Below are positions 32,870 through 40,353 of a stretch of 41,002 nt of DNA, in pieces (position 1 is the stretch's first letter; each line of letters begins with the position of its first letter). A program made the position numbers and the translations under genes. This DNA is from Gemmatimonadales bacterium (GTDB lineage Bacteria; Gemmatimonadota; Gemmatimonadetes; Gemmatimonadales; GWC2-71-9), in NCBI GenBank assembly GCA_025934955.1, contig JAICWE010000027.1:1-41002 (forward strand), in the 5' to 3' direction. The notes under the pieces were generated by a model, which saw only the letters and a list, made by a program, of their open reading frames with translations, did not search any database and had not been told where the DNA came from.

Positions 32870-33412
32870 TCAGCTGCCCTCGTTTCCCGCGCCGCCGTCG
32901 AGCGCGCGCACCATGAGCCGATCCACCTGCACGTCGCGGCCGAGGAGGAATGGGCGGCTGCCGACGTCGCTGAAGCCGCACCGGCCGTAGAAGGCGATCG
33001 CCCGCGGGTTCCGGTCCCACACGGCGAGCCACAGCGCACCGGCGCCGCGCGCCCGGGCCGAGTCGAGCGCCGCGTCCATCATCAACGGCGCAATCCCGCG
33101 ACCGTGCCACGCCTGTCCGACATAGAACCGCCAGAGCTCGCGCGCCGACGGCAGGTCCACGCACGGCGGCGGCGCGCCGCGGCGCAGCTGGGCGTACGCG
33201 ACCAGTTCGCCATCCACCTCGCCGAGCAGGGTGTCAACTGCCGGGTCGCCCAGCTCCTCCGCCTGCCGCGCCTCGTTGTAGGCCGGGGCGACGTAGGCAT
33301 CCATGTCATCCGGCCGGTTGTCCGGCCCGAACGTCTGGCGGAAGATCCGCTCCGCGAAGGCCGCGAGCGCCGCCGCGTCGGCGACGGTACCGCGCCGGAT
33401 GGCGAGCGCCAT
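32870..33412 (-). CDS. GNAT-family N-acetyltransferase
   Basis: A 180-residue GNAT protein: IRRGTVADAAALAAFAERIF at the start, FYVGQAWHGRGIAPLMMDAA as the acetyl-CoA loop, and NPRAIAFYGRCGFSDVG near the end. That combination is typical of the RimI-like small-molecule or protein acetyltransferases. Six bases separate it from the DUF4342 stop, so the two are cotranscribed. Confidence 0.9.
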   Translation of the reverse strand: MALAIRRGTVADAAALAAFAERIFRQTFGPDNRPDDMDAYVAPAYNEARQAEELGDPAVDTLLGEVDGELVAYAQLRRGAPPPCVDLPSARELWRFYVGQAWHGRGIAPLMMDAALDSARARGAGALWLAVWDRNPRAIAFYGRCGFSDVGSRPFLLGRDVQVDRLMVRALDGGAGNEGS

Positions 33413-33418
33413 CCGCGC

Positions 33419-33670
33419 CTACGCCTGCCTCTCGACCGAGAGCGTGAAGTGCGCCGCGAGCGCGGCGATGGAGCCGAGCGCCACCCAGACCGGCAGGAGC
33501 ACGGCGCCGACCACGCCCATGGTGAGCGGGATCTCGAAGATGGCCTGACCCTGATCGTTCTTGACGATGATCCGGCGGATATTGCCCTGGTGAACCAGCT
33601 CCTTCACTCGCGCGACGAGATTCTCGCCGGTCACGCGATGTTCCTCGGTCTGTCCGGCGCCGTCCGTCAT
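33419..33670 (-). CDS. DUF4342 protein
   Basis: An 83-residue protein of the DUF4342 family: ENLVARVKELVHQGNIRRII, VKNDQGQAIFEIPLTMGVVG, then a membrane segment AVLLPVWVALGSIAALAAHF and a short tail. ATG 33670 has GGGGGAG just upstream. Function unknown; homologues accompany diverse stress genes. Confidence 0.88.
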   Translation of the reverse strand: MTDGAGQTEEHRVTGENLVARVKELVHQGNIRRIIVKNDQGQAIFEIPLTMGVVGAVLLPVWVALGSIAALAAHFTLSVERQA

Positions 33671-33742
33671 CTTCTCCCCCGTGGCTGAGCGTAGCGTGTC
33701 CGACAATCCTAGCCGCTCCGCCGCCACGGGGAAGCCGCCGCC

Positions 33743-34207
33743 TCAGGCCACCCGCACCGTCCAGTCGAGGCCGCCGGAGCCGGAACCGCGGCCATAGTCG
33801 TCGCCGGCGCGGGCCGGACCGATCACCGACTGCACCGCGGCGAGCAGCTCGGCCACGTGCAGCGGCTTGAGCACGATCGGCGGCGGCGCCACGCCGATGT
33901 CGGCGAAGTAGCGGGTGCAGGGCGCCAGGTAATGCGGGACTTCGGTGGTGAGGAGGAGCGGCTGCGCCGGATGGCGGTCGAAGAGATCGGTCACCAGCGT
34001 CGGCGTGCCGGCGCAGGGAAGCACCAGCTCGGAGACCACGAGATCGCAGTGGCCCAGCCGCGCCAGCGCGGCGAGCGCCTCGTCGAGCGTGCCGGCCTCG
34101 ACCGCGCAGTAACCCCAGTGTTCCAGGAGCGCGCCGACCTCGTGCCGCGTCTCCTGATCGTTGTCGACGACGAGAATCATCTGCGGATTCGAGTACCGCG
34201 ACGCCAT
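33743..34207 (-). CDS. Receiver-domain-like protein, phospho-acceptor Asp replaced by Glu
   Basis: A 154-residue stand-alone receiver domain with a short Gly-rich tail. The fold matches CheY-like receivers: ILVVDNDQETRHEV, LVVSELVLPCAGTP, LLLTTEV and VLKPLHVAELLAAV. The conserved Thr (TTEV) and Lys114 are kept, but the Asp of the usual L-D-L-M-x-P is Glu60 (SELVLP), and the acidic pair reads Asp-Asn. It is probably not phosphorylated in the classic way. GGAGG precedes ATG 34207. No histidine kinase adjoins. Confidence 0.88.
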   Translation of the reverse strand: MASRYSNPQMILVVDNDQETRHEVGALLEHWGYCAVEAGTLDEALAALARLGHCDLVVSELVLPCAGTPTLVTDLFDRHPAQPLLLTTEVPHYLAPCTRYFADIGVAPPPIVLKPLHVAELLAAVQSVIGPARAGDDYGRGSGSGGLDWTVRVA

Positions 34208-34308
34208 ACGGCCTCCCTGTTGCCCGAATCCTCGCACCCGGGCAGAGCGGTGGCCGTGAGGCGCGCCGCGCGCCGCGCGTGATACGCGCGATGTGCGCGA
34301 TGCTCGCG

Positions 34309-34785
34309 TCAGGTCTGCGCGCCATCGAGCAACGCCTCGAGGCGACCGATGAATGTCGCCTGCGCGGGGTTGATCTTCCGTCGCGCCGTCGCAGGATCCA
34401 GCCAGGCGCAGCGATCCACCTCGGGAAAGGTGACCCAGCGGCCGGAACCGCGCGGCCACTCGGTGCGCGAGGTGTTGCTCGTCACCCGCTCGGGGTCGGC
34501 GTCGCCCTCCCACGCCCATGCGTGCACCACCTTGCCGGCCCGCTGCTTCACGCTGCCGAGCGGCAGGAACGGACCGGCGGCGACGATGCCGGTCTCCTCG
34601 GTGAACTCGCGCCGGGCGGCCGCGAGCGGATCCTCGCCCGGATCGAGCATGCCTTTCGGAAGCGTCCACGCGCCCTCGTCGCGTCCGATCCAGAACGGCC
34701 CGCCCGGATGCGCCAGGAAGACCTCCAACGCACCGCCGCCGCGGCGGAACAGCAGCAGTCCGGCGCTCACCGCCGCGGGCGCCAT
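34309..34785 (-). CDS. Nudix hydrolase
   Basis: A 158-residue Nudix protein. The box is complete: Gly45, Glu51, Arg59-Glu60, Glu63-Glu64 and Gly66 fit G-x5-E-x7-REUxEExGU. The N-terminus VSAGLLLFRRGGGALEVFLA and the ending INPAQATFIGRL resemble NUDIX proteins of the Ap4A-pyrophosphatase/ADP-ribose type; the actual substrate is not certain. It starts 9 bp after the small membrane-protein stop. Confidence 0.93.
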   Translation of the reverse strand: MAPAAVSAGLLLFRRGGGALEVFLAHPGGPFWIGRDEGAWTLPKGMLDPGEDPLAAARREFTEETGIVAAGPFLPLGSVKQRAGKVVHAWAWEGDADPERVTSNTSRTEWPRGSGRWVTFPEVDRCAWLDPATARRKINPAQATFIGRLEALLDGAQT

Positions 34786-34794
34786 CGGCTCACC

Positions 34795-35085
34795 TCACTT
34801 CGGCCGGCCCGGCGGAGCGCCGCGGCGACCGACGAGTACGGCCCACACGGCCACACCGACGCCGAAGCCCGCAACGATGCCGATCAGGAAGACGACCGTG
34901 CCGGCGATGCTCGCCGTGCCGGTGCTGCCGAGCTCCGCGATGACGCGGCCGCCGAGCGCGTTGCCCACGGTGCCGCCGACGCCGCCGCCGGCCAGCGCGA
35001 GCGCGAGCATGGCGGCCCGCTGGGACGGCGGGAGGCGCGGTTTCGGGGGCCGCGGGTTGTGGAACAGGGGCGTGAGACACCTCAC
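34795..35085 (-). CDS. Small membrane protein
   Basis: About 96 residues from GTG 35085 (GGTGAG upstream), with a basic Pro-rich N-terminus (PRPPKPRLPPSQRA) and two hydrophobic, Gly-rich helices (ALALAGGGVGGTVGNALGG and SIAGTVVFLIGIVAGFGVG). ATG 35010 would give a shorter form. No family recognised. It probably shares a transcript with the Nudix gene. Confidence 0.6.
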   Translation of the reverse strand: MRCLTPLFHNPRPPKPRLPPSQRAAMLALALAGGGVGGTVGNALGGRVIAELGSTGTASIAGTVVFLIGIVAGFGVGVAVWAVLVGRRGAPPGRPK

Positions 35086-35190
35086 CGCAGCGGGCGGCGG
35101 CCCGGCGCAAGCTTGAACGGCGTACCGGTGCCTCGCAGGAGGGTGCGCTGTCGCGAGGCTGCCCATCGACCTGACAGTCGCGAGGGATCC

Positions 35191-35415
35191 ATGAAAACGC
35201 TCGTCGCAGCCTGTGCAACCATCGCCATGCTGGCAGCCTGCCAGCAGCGCCCCGCCAACGATACCGGCGCCGCCCGCGAAAGCGCCGATACCACGGTGGT
35301 GAAGCGGGAGATGCGGGATACCGCCATCGTCAAGCACGACACCACCGTCTCGTCCGATACGGTCCACAAGCGGGGCACGCATCCGGTCAAGACGGATACG
35401 ATCAAGCACCCGTAA
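35191..35415 (+). CDS. Small lipoprotein with Val-Lys-x-Asp-Thr repeats
   Basis: A 74-residue predicted lipoprotein (MLAAC lipobox at about residues 13-17). The mature chain is rich in Thr, Asp, Val, Lys and His with loosely repeated TTVVKREMRDTAIVKHDTT and PVKTDTIKHP. GAGGG lies 5 bases before the ATG. It is followed after 19 bp by a second lipoprotein gene on the same strand. Function unknown. Confidence 0.78.
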   Translation: MKTLVAACATIAMLAACQQRPANDTGAARESADTTVVKREMRDTAIVKHDTTVSSDTVHKRGTHPVKTDTIKHP

Positions 35416-35434
35416 CGGACGCGCACGGCTCACT

Positions 35435-35827
35435 ATGCGGTCCGGTGCCGTCGCCCGCAACCTGGTTCGGTGCGCCGTAGCAGGCGTGCTGGCCTGGTTG
35501 CCGGCGGCGTGCGCCTCGCACGCACCGCCGGTCACCACCGCGAGCGCGGACTCGGCCGGGCCCGCCGGACGGGCGCGGCTCGAGGTGATCAACCGCTCGA
35601 CGTCCGACATGGACGTGTACTTCACCCATGCCGGGCAGCGCGTCCGGCTCGGCATCGCGCCAAGCAGCCAGCGGACGCGGTTCTCGCTCGCGCCCGCGCT
35701 GCTCGCCGGCGGCGGGTTCATGCGCTTCGAGGCGGCGCCCATCGAAGGCGGCGCGCCGCTCGCCTCGAGCGAACCCACCAGCGTCACGCCGGGCGACGTC
35801 ATCACTCTGGACATTCCGCCGCACTGA
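35435..35827 (+). CDS. Lipoprotein with beta-sandwich-like domain
   Basis: A 130-residue predicted lipoprotein (LPAAC lipobox near residue 25). The mature part reads ARLEVINRSTSDMDVYFTHA, then GQRVRLGIAPSSQRTRFSLA, and ends PGDVITLDIPPH, a beta-rich pattern. No catalytic residues are apparent. Probably cotranscribed with the small lipoprotein upstream; no family named. Confidence 0.78.
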   Translation: MRSGAVARNLVRCAVAGVLAWLPAACASHAPPVTTASADSAGPAGRARLEVINRSTSDMDVYFTHAGQRVRLGIAPSSQRTRFSLAPALLAGGGFMRFEAAPIEGGAPLASSEPTSVTPGDVITLDIPPH

Positions 35828-35863
35828 GCGGCGACGCCGGAGGCCGCACGCCGGAGCGGGCCG

Positions 35864-36403
35864 TCAGCGTGCCGCGTCGTTCGCCGGCCGGCGCACGGCG
35901 CGCGCGACGCGCTCGGCGAAGATGGCGGTGCCGGCCCGCGTCATCGCGACCGGATCTCCCTTCAGTTCGGTCGTGTCGTCCAGTTCCAGCTTGCCGGTTG
36001 CCACGTCGATCAGCTCGCCGGAGAAGAGCCAGATCAGATTGCTGGTCTTGCTCACCTTGGCCATCACCACCCAGCCGGCGCCGAGTGACCGGCCGACCTC
36101 GCGGGCGCAGGCGACGATGACGTCGCAGCGATGCCCGCCCGTGGTGGCGGCGGCGGCGCGGCTCGTGGCGGCGCGCTGCACCGGGGCGCCGCTGACGACC
36201 GCACCGGGCAGCAGTGAATCGAGTCGGACACGCAGCACGCTGTCGGCTATCTGCGGCGGGATCGAATCGGCCCCCTGCTGCAGGTTGGCGCCGGCGGTGT
36301 AGAGCGCGACCGGGAGGAGCACGACCCTGGGCGCCTGCGCGGCGAGCGGCGCGGCAGCCAGGGCGGTGAGCAGGGAGAGAACGAAGGAGCGGATCATCGG
36401 CAC
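35864..36403 (-). CDS. DUF2380-like secreted protein
   Basis: A 179-residue protein with signal peptide (SFVLSLLTALAAAPLAAQ). A later segment, CDVIVACAREVGRSLGAGWV, then MAKVSKTSNLIWLFSGELID and LKGDPVAMTRAG, is the pattern of DUF2380 proteins, where paired cysteines precede a beta domain. The GTG at 36403 has AGGAG 6 bases upstream. It follows the methyltransferase on the same strand. Role unknown. Confidence 0.75.
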   Translation of the reverse strand: MPMIRSFVLSLLTALAAAPLAAQAPRVVLLPVALYTAGANLQQGADSIPPQIADSVLRVRLDSLLPGAVVSGAPVQRAATSRAAAATTGGHRCDVIVACAREVGRSLGAGWVVMAKVSKTSNLIWLFSGELIDVATGKLELDDTTELKGDPVAMTRAGTAIFAERVARAVRRPANDAAR

Positions 36404-36436
36404 GGCAAACTCCTGGGAAGCACGCGCGGGGCGCGA

Positions 36437-36886
36437 CTAGATGAGGTAGGGCACGATCCGGCGGGTGCGAGCGGCGTAGCTCCGGTACTCCGGGTAGCGT
36501 TCCACAAGCAGTCGCTCCTCCGCCGCCATGCGGACGCCTAACGCCAGCGTGGCGACGAGGGCCAGCGCGATCGCGGGCGGCCTCGCGTGGCTCGCGGCGC
36601 CGGCCCACACGAAGTAGAGGATGGCGGCGTAGATCGGGTGCCGCCAGTAGCGGTACGGCCCGCCGGTGACGATGCCGCCGGCCGTGGGGTTGGCCGCGGC
36701 GTGAAAGCTCCGCCACTTGAAGGTCCACCGCGCCCACAGCATGAGCGCCACCGCCGCGCTCTGCACCGCCACGGCCACGGGCCCGGAGGCGAACAGCGTG
36801 CGCTCGCCGAACAGCAGCAGTACCGCCGCGACCAGCACCAGCGTCGCGACGAGCGAACCGTACTTCCACGTGCGATCACCGGGCAT
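36437..36886 (-). CDS. Isoprenylcysteine carboxyl methyltransferase-like membrane protein
   Basis: A 149-residue membrane protein of the ICMT/PEMT superfamily with about four helices. The signature GGPYRYWRHPIYAAILYFV and the ending EERLLVERYPEYRSYAARTR are diagnostic of the SAM-binding C-half. It is the second such gene in the window (see 22811). GGGAGT precedes ATG 36886. Acceptor unknown. Confidence 0.88.
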   Translation of the reverse strand: MPGDRTWKYGSLVATLVLVAAVLLLFGERTLFASGPVAVAVQSAAVALMLWARWTFKWRSFHAAANPTAGGIVTGGPYRYWRHPIYAAILYFVWAGAASHARPPAIALALVATLALGVRMAAEERLLVERYPEYRSYAARTRRIVPYLI

Positions 36887-36904
36887 GTCGACTCCCTGGA
36901 CGAC

Positions 36905-36939
36905 GACGCCGCACACGACTTCCAACCGTGTGCGGCGTC
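36905..36939 (-). terminator. Strong stem-loop after the M28 peptidase gene
   Basis: A perfect 13-bp stem GACGCCGCACACG (36905-36917) and CGTGTGCGGCGTC (36927-36939), with a 9-base loop, lies 32 bp past the M28 stop and before the methyltransferase start. No T-tract follows on the minus strand, but the stem is very stable. Likely a terminator. Confidence 0.6.
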
Positions 36940-36971
36940 CTTGACTCCGGATGCGCGGCCGCGCCGCAGTT

Positions 36972-38705
36972 CTACTGCCGGCAGGCGCCGTGCGGATCGG
37001 GCTTGGGCTGGTCCACCACCACGCGGTGATTCAGATTGGCCACGTGCAGCGCGATGTCCTCCACCAGATTGTCCACCCGCGCCATGTGCGGGTAGTCGAT
37101 GTACTCCGGCTCGTCGGTCACCTGATGATAGTCCGAATGGCCGCCGGTGGTGAAGAAGGTGATCGGGATGCCGTAGCGCGCGTACTCGTAGTGATCGCTG
37201 CGGCAGTAGATGTTCTGCGGGTGGCCGTTGGCATCCATCGAGTAGTCGAACACGAAGCCGTGGTGATCCTCGGCGTTCACCTTCTCGATGAGGTCGCCCA
37301 GCTCGGTGGACAGCCGGCGGGAGCCGACGAGCTGCAGGTAGTTCTCGTTCCCGTGCAGCGCGCCGCCCTGCTTGGCCTGGCCGGTCACGTCCCAGGCATC
37401 ACCGCGGCCCACCATGTCCATGTTGAGCTGCGCCACGATGGAATCCCGCGGAACGGTCGGATGGTCGGTGAAGTAGGCCGAGCCGAGCAGACCCTTCTCC
37501 TCGCCGACGTGCCAGACGAAGAGGATCGACCGCTTCGGCGCGTTCTTCCCCTTGAGGGACGCCATCTTTTCCGCGATCTCCAGCACGCTCACCGAGCCGG
37601 AGCCGTCGTCGTCGGCCCCGTTGGAGATGCTGTCGGCGCGGCTGGTGTTCGGATGCGCCTCCCGCCACGCGGCGAGCTGCGCGTTCACCTCCTGCTGCTG
37701 CTCCGGCGTCGCCTGCTTGCCGTTGTCCTCGGCACCGCCCGGCCGTACCACGTGATTGTAGAACCGGAGCGAGTCGTGGTCCACGGCCTGCCGCTGCACG
37801 CCGATGTGATCGTTGTGCGCGCCGACGGCGACGTACTCGCCCTTGAGCTTCCCGTCGCTGCCGGGCAGGATCGCCACCACGTTGCGCGCCGGCGAGGCCA
37901 CCGGCTCGACGTTCACCTTGAAGTCCACCGACACGGGCTTGCCGGCGGCGCCGGCGGTGAGCTGATCGAGCGGCCCATCGAAGAGCTTCGCGGCTCCGGT
38001 GCGGGTGAGCAGCAGCGTCGGCCGGCCGCCGCCGGGCCGCACGTTGGAGGGGTCGTCCACGAACGTGGATGGCCGGCGGAAGAAACCGAGTATCTCGTCC
38101 GGCGTCACCACGGCCACCATCGTCGCCGACTGAGCCAGCCGCGTGGCGCTCCGGAGCGAGCGCATGCCGGCCGGCCCCTCGGGCGTGAGATAGACGACGA
38201 GCTTGCCGCTCGCCTGATCGCCCGCGATCAACGACGCCGAGTCGCCCAGCACGCCGCCGAAGACGACCGGCAGATCGGTCTGCTGCATCGGCGTGGTGGC
38301 GCGCACGGCCCACTCGGTGCCGAACGCGAGCGACGCGGCGCCGGCGGTGATCGTGGAGCTCGAGTCCACCGTCCGGGTCTTGAGCGGAATGGTCTGGAAG
38401 AAGGTGCCGTCGTCCCCCGCCGGCTTGAGGCCGAAGCGCTTGACCTCCGCCGCGATGTAGTCGGTCCCCTTCACGTTCCCCGGCGTGCCCGCTTCACGGC
38501 CCATCATCGAGTCGTCGGAGAAGACGTAGAGCCGGCTCATCAGGTCCTTGGCCGAGATGTCCGCCGAGGTCGGCTCGGCGGCGTGCTTGAGCGGGAGAGC
38601 GGTGGGCGGAAGCGGAACGATGGTCGGCGCGGGCGGCTCGGCGGCCTGTGCGGCGAGTACCGCCGGAAGCAGGCTGGCGAGCACGACGAGGAAGGGACGG
38701 TTCAT
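36972..38705 (-). CDS. M28-family aminopeptidase, secreted
   Basis: A 577-residue zinc aminopeptidase with a signal peptide (FLVVLASLLPAVLAAQ). A protease-associated (PA)-like domain is inserted at about 140-265. The M28 metal ligands are visible: His297 in GAHNDHIG, Asp in NGADDDGSG (365-366), Glu-Glu in GEEKGLLGS (402-403), Asp430 in NMDMVG, and His in GGHSDYHQVTDE near 545. Between the first His and the Asp there is a roughly 60-residue insertion rich in Gln and Asp, longer than in most relatives. It removes N-terminal residues from peptides outside the cytoplasm. Confidence 0.95.
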   Translation of the reverse strand: MNRPFLVVLASLLPAVLAAQAAEPPAPTIVPLPPTALPLKHAAEPTSADISAKDLMSRLYVFSDDSMMGREAGTPGNVKGTDYIAAEVKRFGLKPAGDDGTFFQTIPLKTRTVDSSSTITAGAASLAFGTEWAVRATTPMQQTDLPVVFGGVLGDSASLIAGDQASGKLVVYLTPEGPAGMRSLRSATRLAQSATMVAVVTPDEILGFFRRPSTFVDDPSNVRPGGGRPTLLLTRTGAAKLFDGPLDQLTAGAAGKPVSVDFKVNVEPVASPARNVVAILPGSDGKLKGEYVAVGAHNDHIGVQRQAVDHDSLRFYNHVVRPGGAEDNGKQATPEQQQEVNAQLAAWREAHPNTSRADSISNGADDDGSGSVSVLEIAEKMASLKGKNAPKRSILFVWHVGEEKGLLGSAYFTDHPTVPRDSIVAQLNMDMVGRGDAWDVTGQAKQGGALHGNENYLQLVGSRRLSTELGDLIEKVNAEDHHGFVFDYSMDANGHPQNIYCRSDHYEYARYGIPITFFTTGGHSDYHQVTDEPEYIDYPHMARVDNLVEDIALHVANLNHRVVVDQPKPDPHGACRQ

Positions 38706-38798
38706 GGGTCCTGGGAGCTGAGGGATCGGAAGCGCCGGCCCGGATGGCCGGCTGGGCGCGCGGTCCGGCGGACCGGCGGCAACGCAGCATACGCAGAA

Positions 38799-38825
38799 CG
38801 GGCCCGCCAGGTTGCGGCGGGCCCG
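38799..38825 (-). terminator. Terminator-like stem-loop
   Basis: A 10-bp perfect stem (CGGGCCCGCC / GGCGGGCCCG) with loop AGGTTGC lies 21 bp beyond the stop of the hypothetical secreted protein on the minus strand and ahead of the M28 gene. The minus strand continues TTCTGCG after the stem, only weakly T-rich. It probably separates two transcription units. Confidence 0.55.
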
Positions 38826-38846
38826 GATTGCCGCGCGATCGCGCCC

Positions 38847-39518
38847 TTACCAGCTCTGCCCGGCGAAGCGCGCCGCCGCGCGCTGATGGGTTTCGGCGTT
38901 CTCGAGCGAGGTGTCGAAGTCACCGGTCGGTGCGCCGATCCGGCGGAGTACGATCGGCTGGCCTTCCTCCCACGCCGCGGCGGTCGGGCGATCCGGCGGC
39001 GCGACCTCCCACAAGCTCCCGTTGCCCAGTCGCACGTACCAGCCGCCAGCGCGGACCTCGCTGAGGTCGAAGCTCCACGGAATCACGCGCCGCGGCCGCG
39101 TGGCGCTGACGCTGCCGGTCTCGACCGGCGCCGCACTCGCCACCGGCGACGCGGCCGCGGTCGCGGGCGCCTCGTCCCGCGCGGCGACGAGCGCGGGCCT
39201 CGGCTCGCTCGGGACGACGTGGCGTCCGTCGGCGGTGCGGGCATCGAGCGCGAGCGCGACGGCCGCGGCACTCCGCCGTGCCGCCCATGCGGCGAGCGCC
39301 TGCCGCTGCTCCGGCGTGAGCCGAGCGATGCCGGTCGCCTCGCGCTCCTCGGTGGTCATCAGCTCGTCCAGCGAACGCGGGCGGAAGACGAGATTGCCGT
39401 CGGCGTCCACATTCGAGCGGACGGCGGCGACGGTCTGGGCGGTAACCGGAACGGCGGGCAGGGCGAGGGCGAGCGCGGCCGCGACGGCCAGGGCGAGCGA
39501 GCGAGGCTGGGCGAGCAT
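38847..39518 (-). CDS. Secreted hypothetical protein
   Basis: A 223-residue protein with a clear signal peptide (LALAVAAALALALPAVPVTAQ). A helical motif TEEREATGIARLTPEQRQAL near residue 57 precedes an Ala/Pro-rich linker and a C-terminal beta domain (GGWYVRLGNGSLWEVAPPDR, EGQPIVLRR). AAGGAG lies just upstream of ATG 39518. Not assigned to a family. Confidence 0.78.
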   Translation of the reverse strand: MLAQPRSLALAVAAALALALPAVPVTAQTVAAVRSNVDADGNLVFRPRSLDELMTTEEREATGIARLTPEQRQALAAWAARRSAAAVALALDARTADGRHVVPSEPRPALVAARDEAPATAAASPVASAAPVETGSVSATRPRRVIPWSFDLSEVRAGGWYVRLGNGSLWEVAPPDRPTAAAWEEGQPIVLRRIGAPTGDFDTSLENAETHQRAAARFAGQSW

Positions 39519-39539
39519 GTCGGTCTCCTTCGAGGGTCG

Positions 39540-39559
39540 CCGGCCGCCCCTGCGGCCGG
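39540..39559 (-). terminator. Hairpin after dgkA
   Basis: An 8-bp perfect stem CCGGCCGC-CCCT-GCGGCCGG lies 44 bp past the dgkA stop on the minus strand and before the secreted-protein start. No T-tract. Tentative terminator. Confidence 0.4.
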
Positions 39560-39603
39560 TCCTCCAAGGTGACGCGCCGTCGCCGGCGGCGCTCACGTCC
39601 ACG

Positions 39604-40005
39604 TCACATCAGGCGAAGCAGCGGCGGCCCGAAGATCAACGCCCCCAGCAGCAGCGCGCCGAAGGCCGTCACCAGCACCGCGCCCGCCGCCACGTCCTTG
39701 GCCCGCTCCACCAGCGGGTGGAACGCGGGCGAGGCGACGTCGCAGAGCAGCTCCAGCGCGGTGTTCATCGCCTCGGCGGTCCACACCGCGACGATCCCGA
39801 CGAGCAGCAGCGCCCACTCCATCCGCCCGATGTGCAGCAGCACGCCGAGCACCGCGGCGAGCACGGTGGCGCCGGCGTGCACCCGCGCGTTCGGCTCGTA
39901 GCGGAGCATGAGGGTGAGACCGCGAGCGGCGCAGCGAACGCTCTGCCAGCGGGTGCGGCAGCGGTAGGGCGACGAATGCGGTGCAACCGGTGGTGGCGCG
40001 GTCAC
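39604..40005 (-). CDS. dgkA: Diacylglycerol/undecaprenol kinase family protein
   Basis: A 133-residue inner-membrane kinase with three helices. The signature WTAEAMNTALELLCD, then HPLVERAKDVAAGAVL, carries the acidic and catalytic residues of the DgkA family. The N-terminal ARGLTLMLRYEPNARVHAGA is typical of the Gram-positive-style undecaprenol kinase subgroup. It phosphorylates diacylglycerol or undecaprenol for lipid recycling. The GTG start overlaps the upstream stop (GTGA). Confidence 0.93.
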   Translation of the reverse strand: MTAPPPVAPHSSPYRCRTRWQSVRCAARGLTLMLRYEPNARVHAGATVLAAVLGVLLHIGRMEWALLLVGIVAVWTAEAMNTALELLCDVASPAFHPLVERAKDVAAGAVLVTAFGALLLGALIFGPPLLRLM

Positions 40006-40271
40006 CCTCCGCGGCCCTGCAGCACCAGCCGCGCGAGCTGGAGCAGCTCATCCGGCGGCTGCCCCGCCGCCTGGTGCACCCGCTCCTCCCGCGCGAGAAG
40101 TTCCTGCGCGATCCGCTGCACCAGCAGGTAGTGCACGATGAGGCCGCGCAGCACCGCGTCGTCGGTCTCGCGCGCATGGGCCAGCAGCGCCTCGAGGAGC
40201 TCCTCCGACGGCGGCTCGGCGCCCAGCTCGTGTACTTGTCGTGCGAGATCTTCGGTGGGGAAGTCAACCAC
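40002..40271 (-). CDS. Hypothetical small helical protein
   Basis: An 89-residue helical protein: VVDFPTEDLARQVHELGAEP, then ALLAHARETDDAVLRGLIVH, and AREERVHQAAGQPP. I chose GTG 40271 because GGAG is 6 bases upstream. It is coupled to dgkA by GTGA and divergent from nfo. Family not recognised. Confidence 0.7.
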   Translation of the reverse strand: MVDFPTEDLARQVHELGAEPPSEELLEALLAHARETDDAVLRGLIVHYLLVQRIAQELLAREERVHQAAGQPPDELLQLARLVLQGRGG

Positions 40272-40353
40272 TGCCGGCTCCGGGCTGCGGACGATGCGGA
40301 AGGTAGCGACGCCTCTCGCGCCAAAGTAGCTTCGAGCCAACCCCTCTCGCGGA

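Noticed and set aside
34274..34290. Hairpin CGCGCGT-GAT-ACGCGCG after the Nudix gene
   Set aside because: Seven-base stem in CG-repetitive sequence without T-tract; too weak to call.
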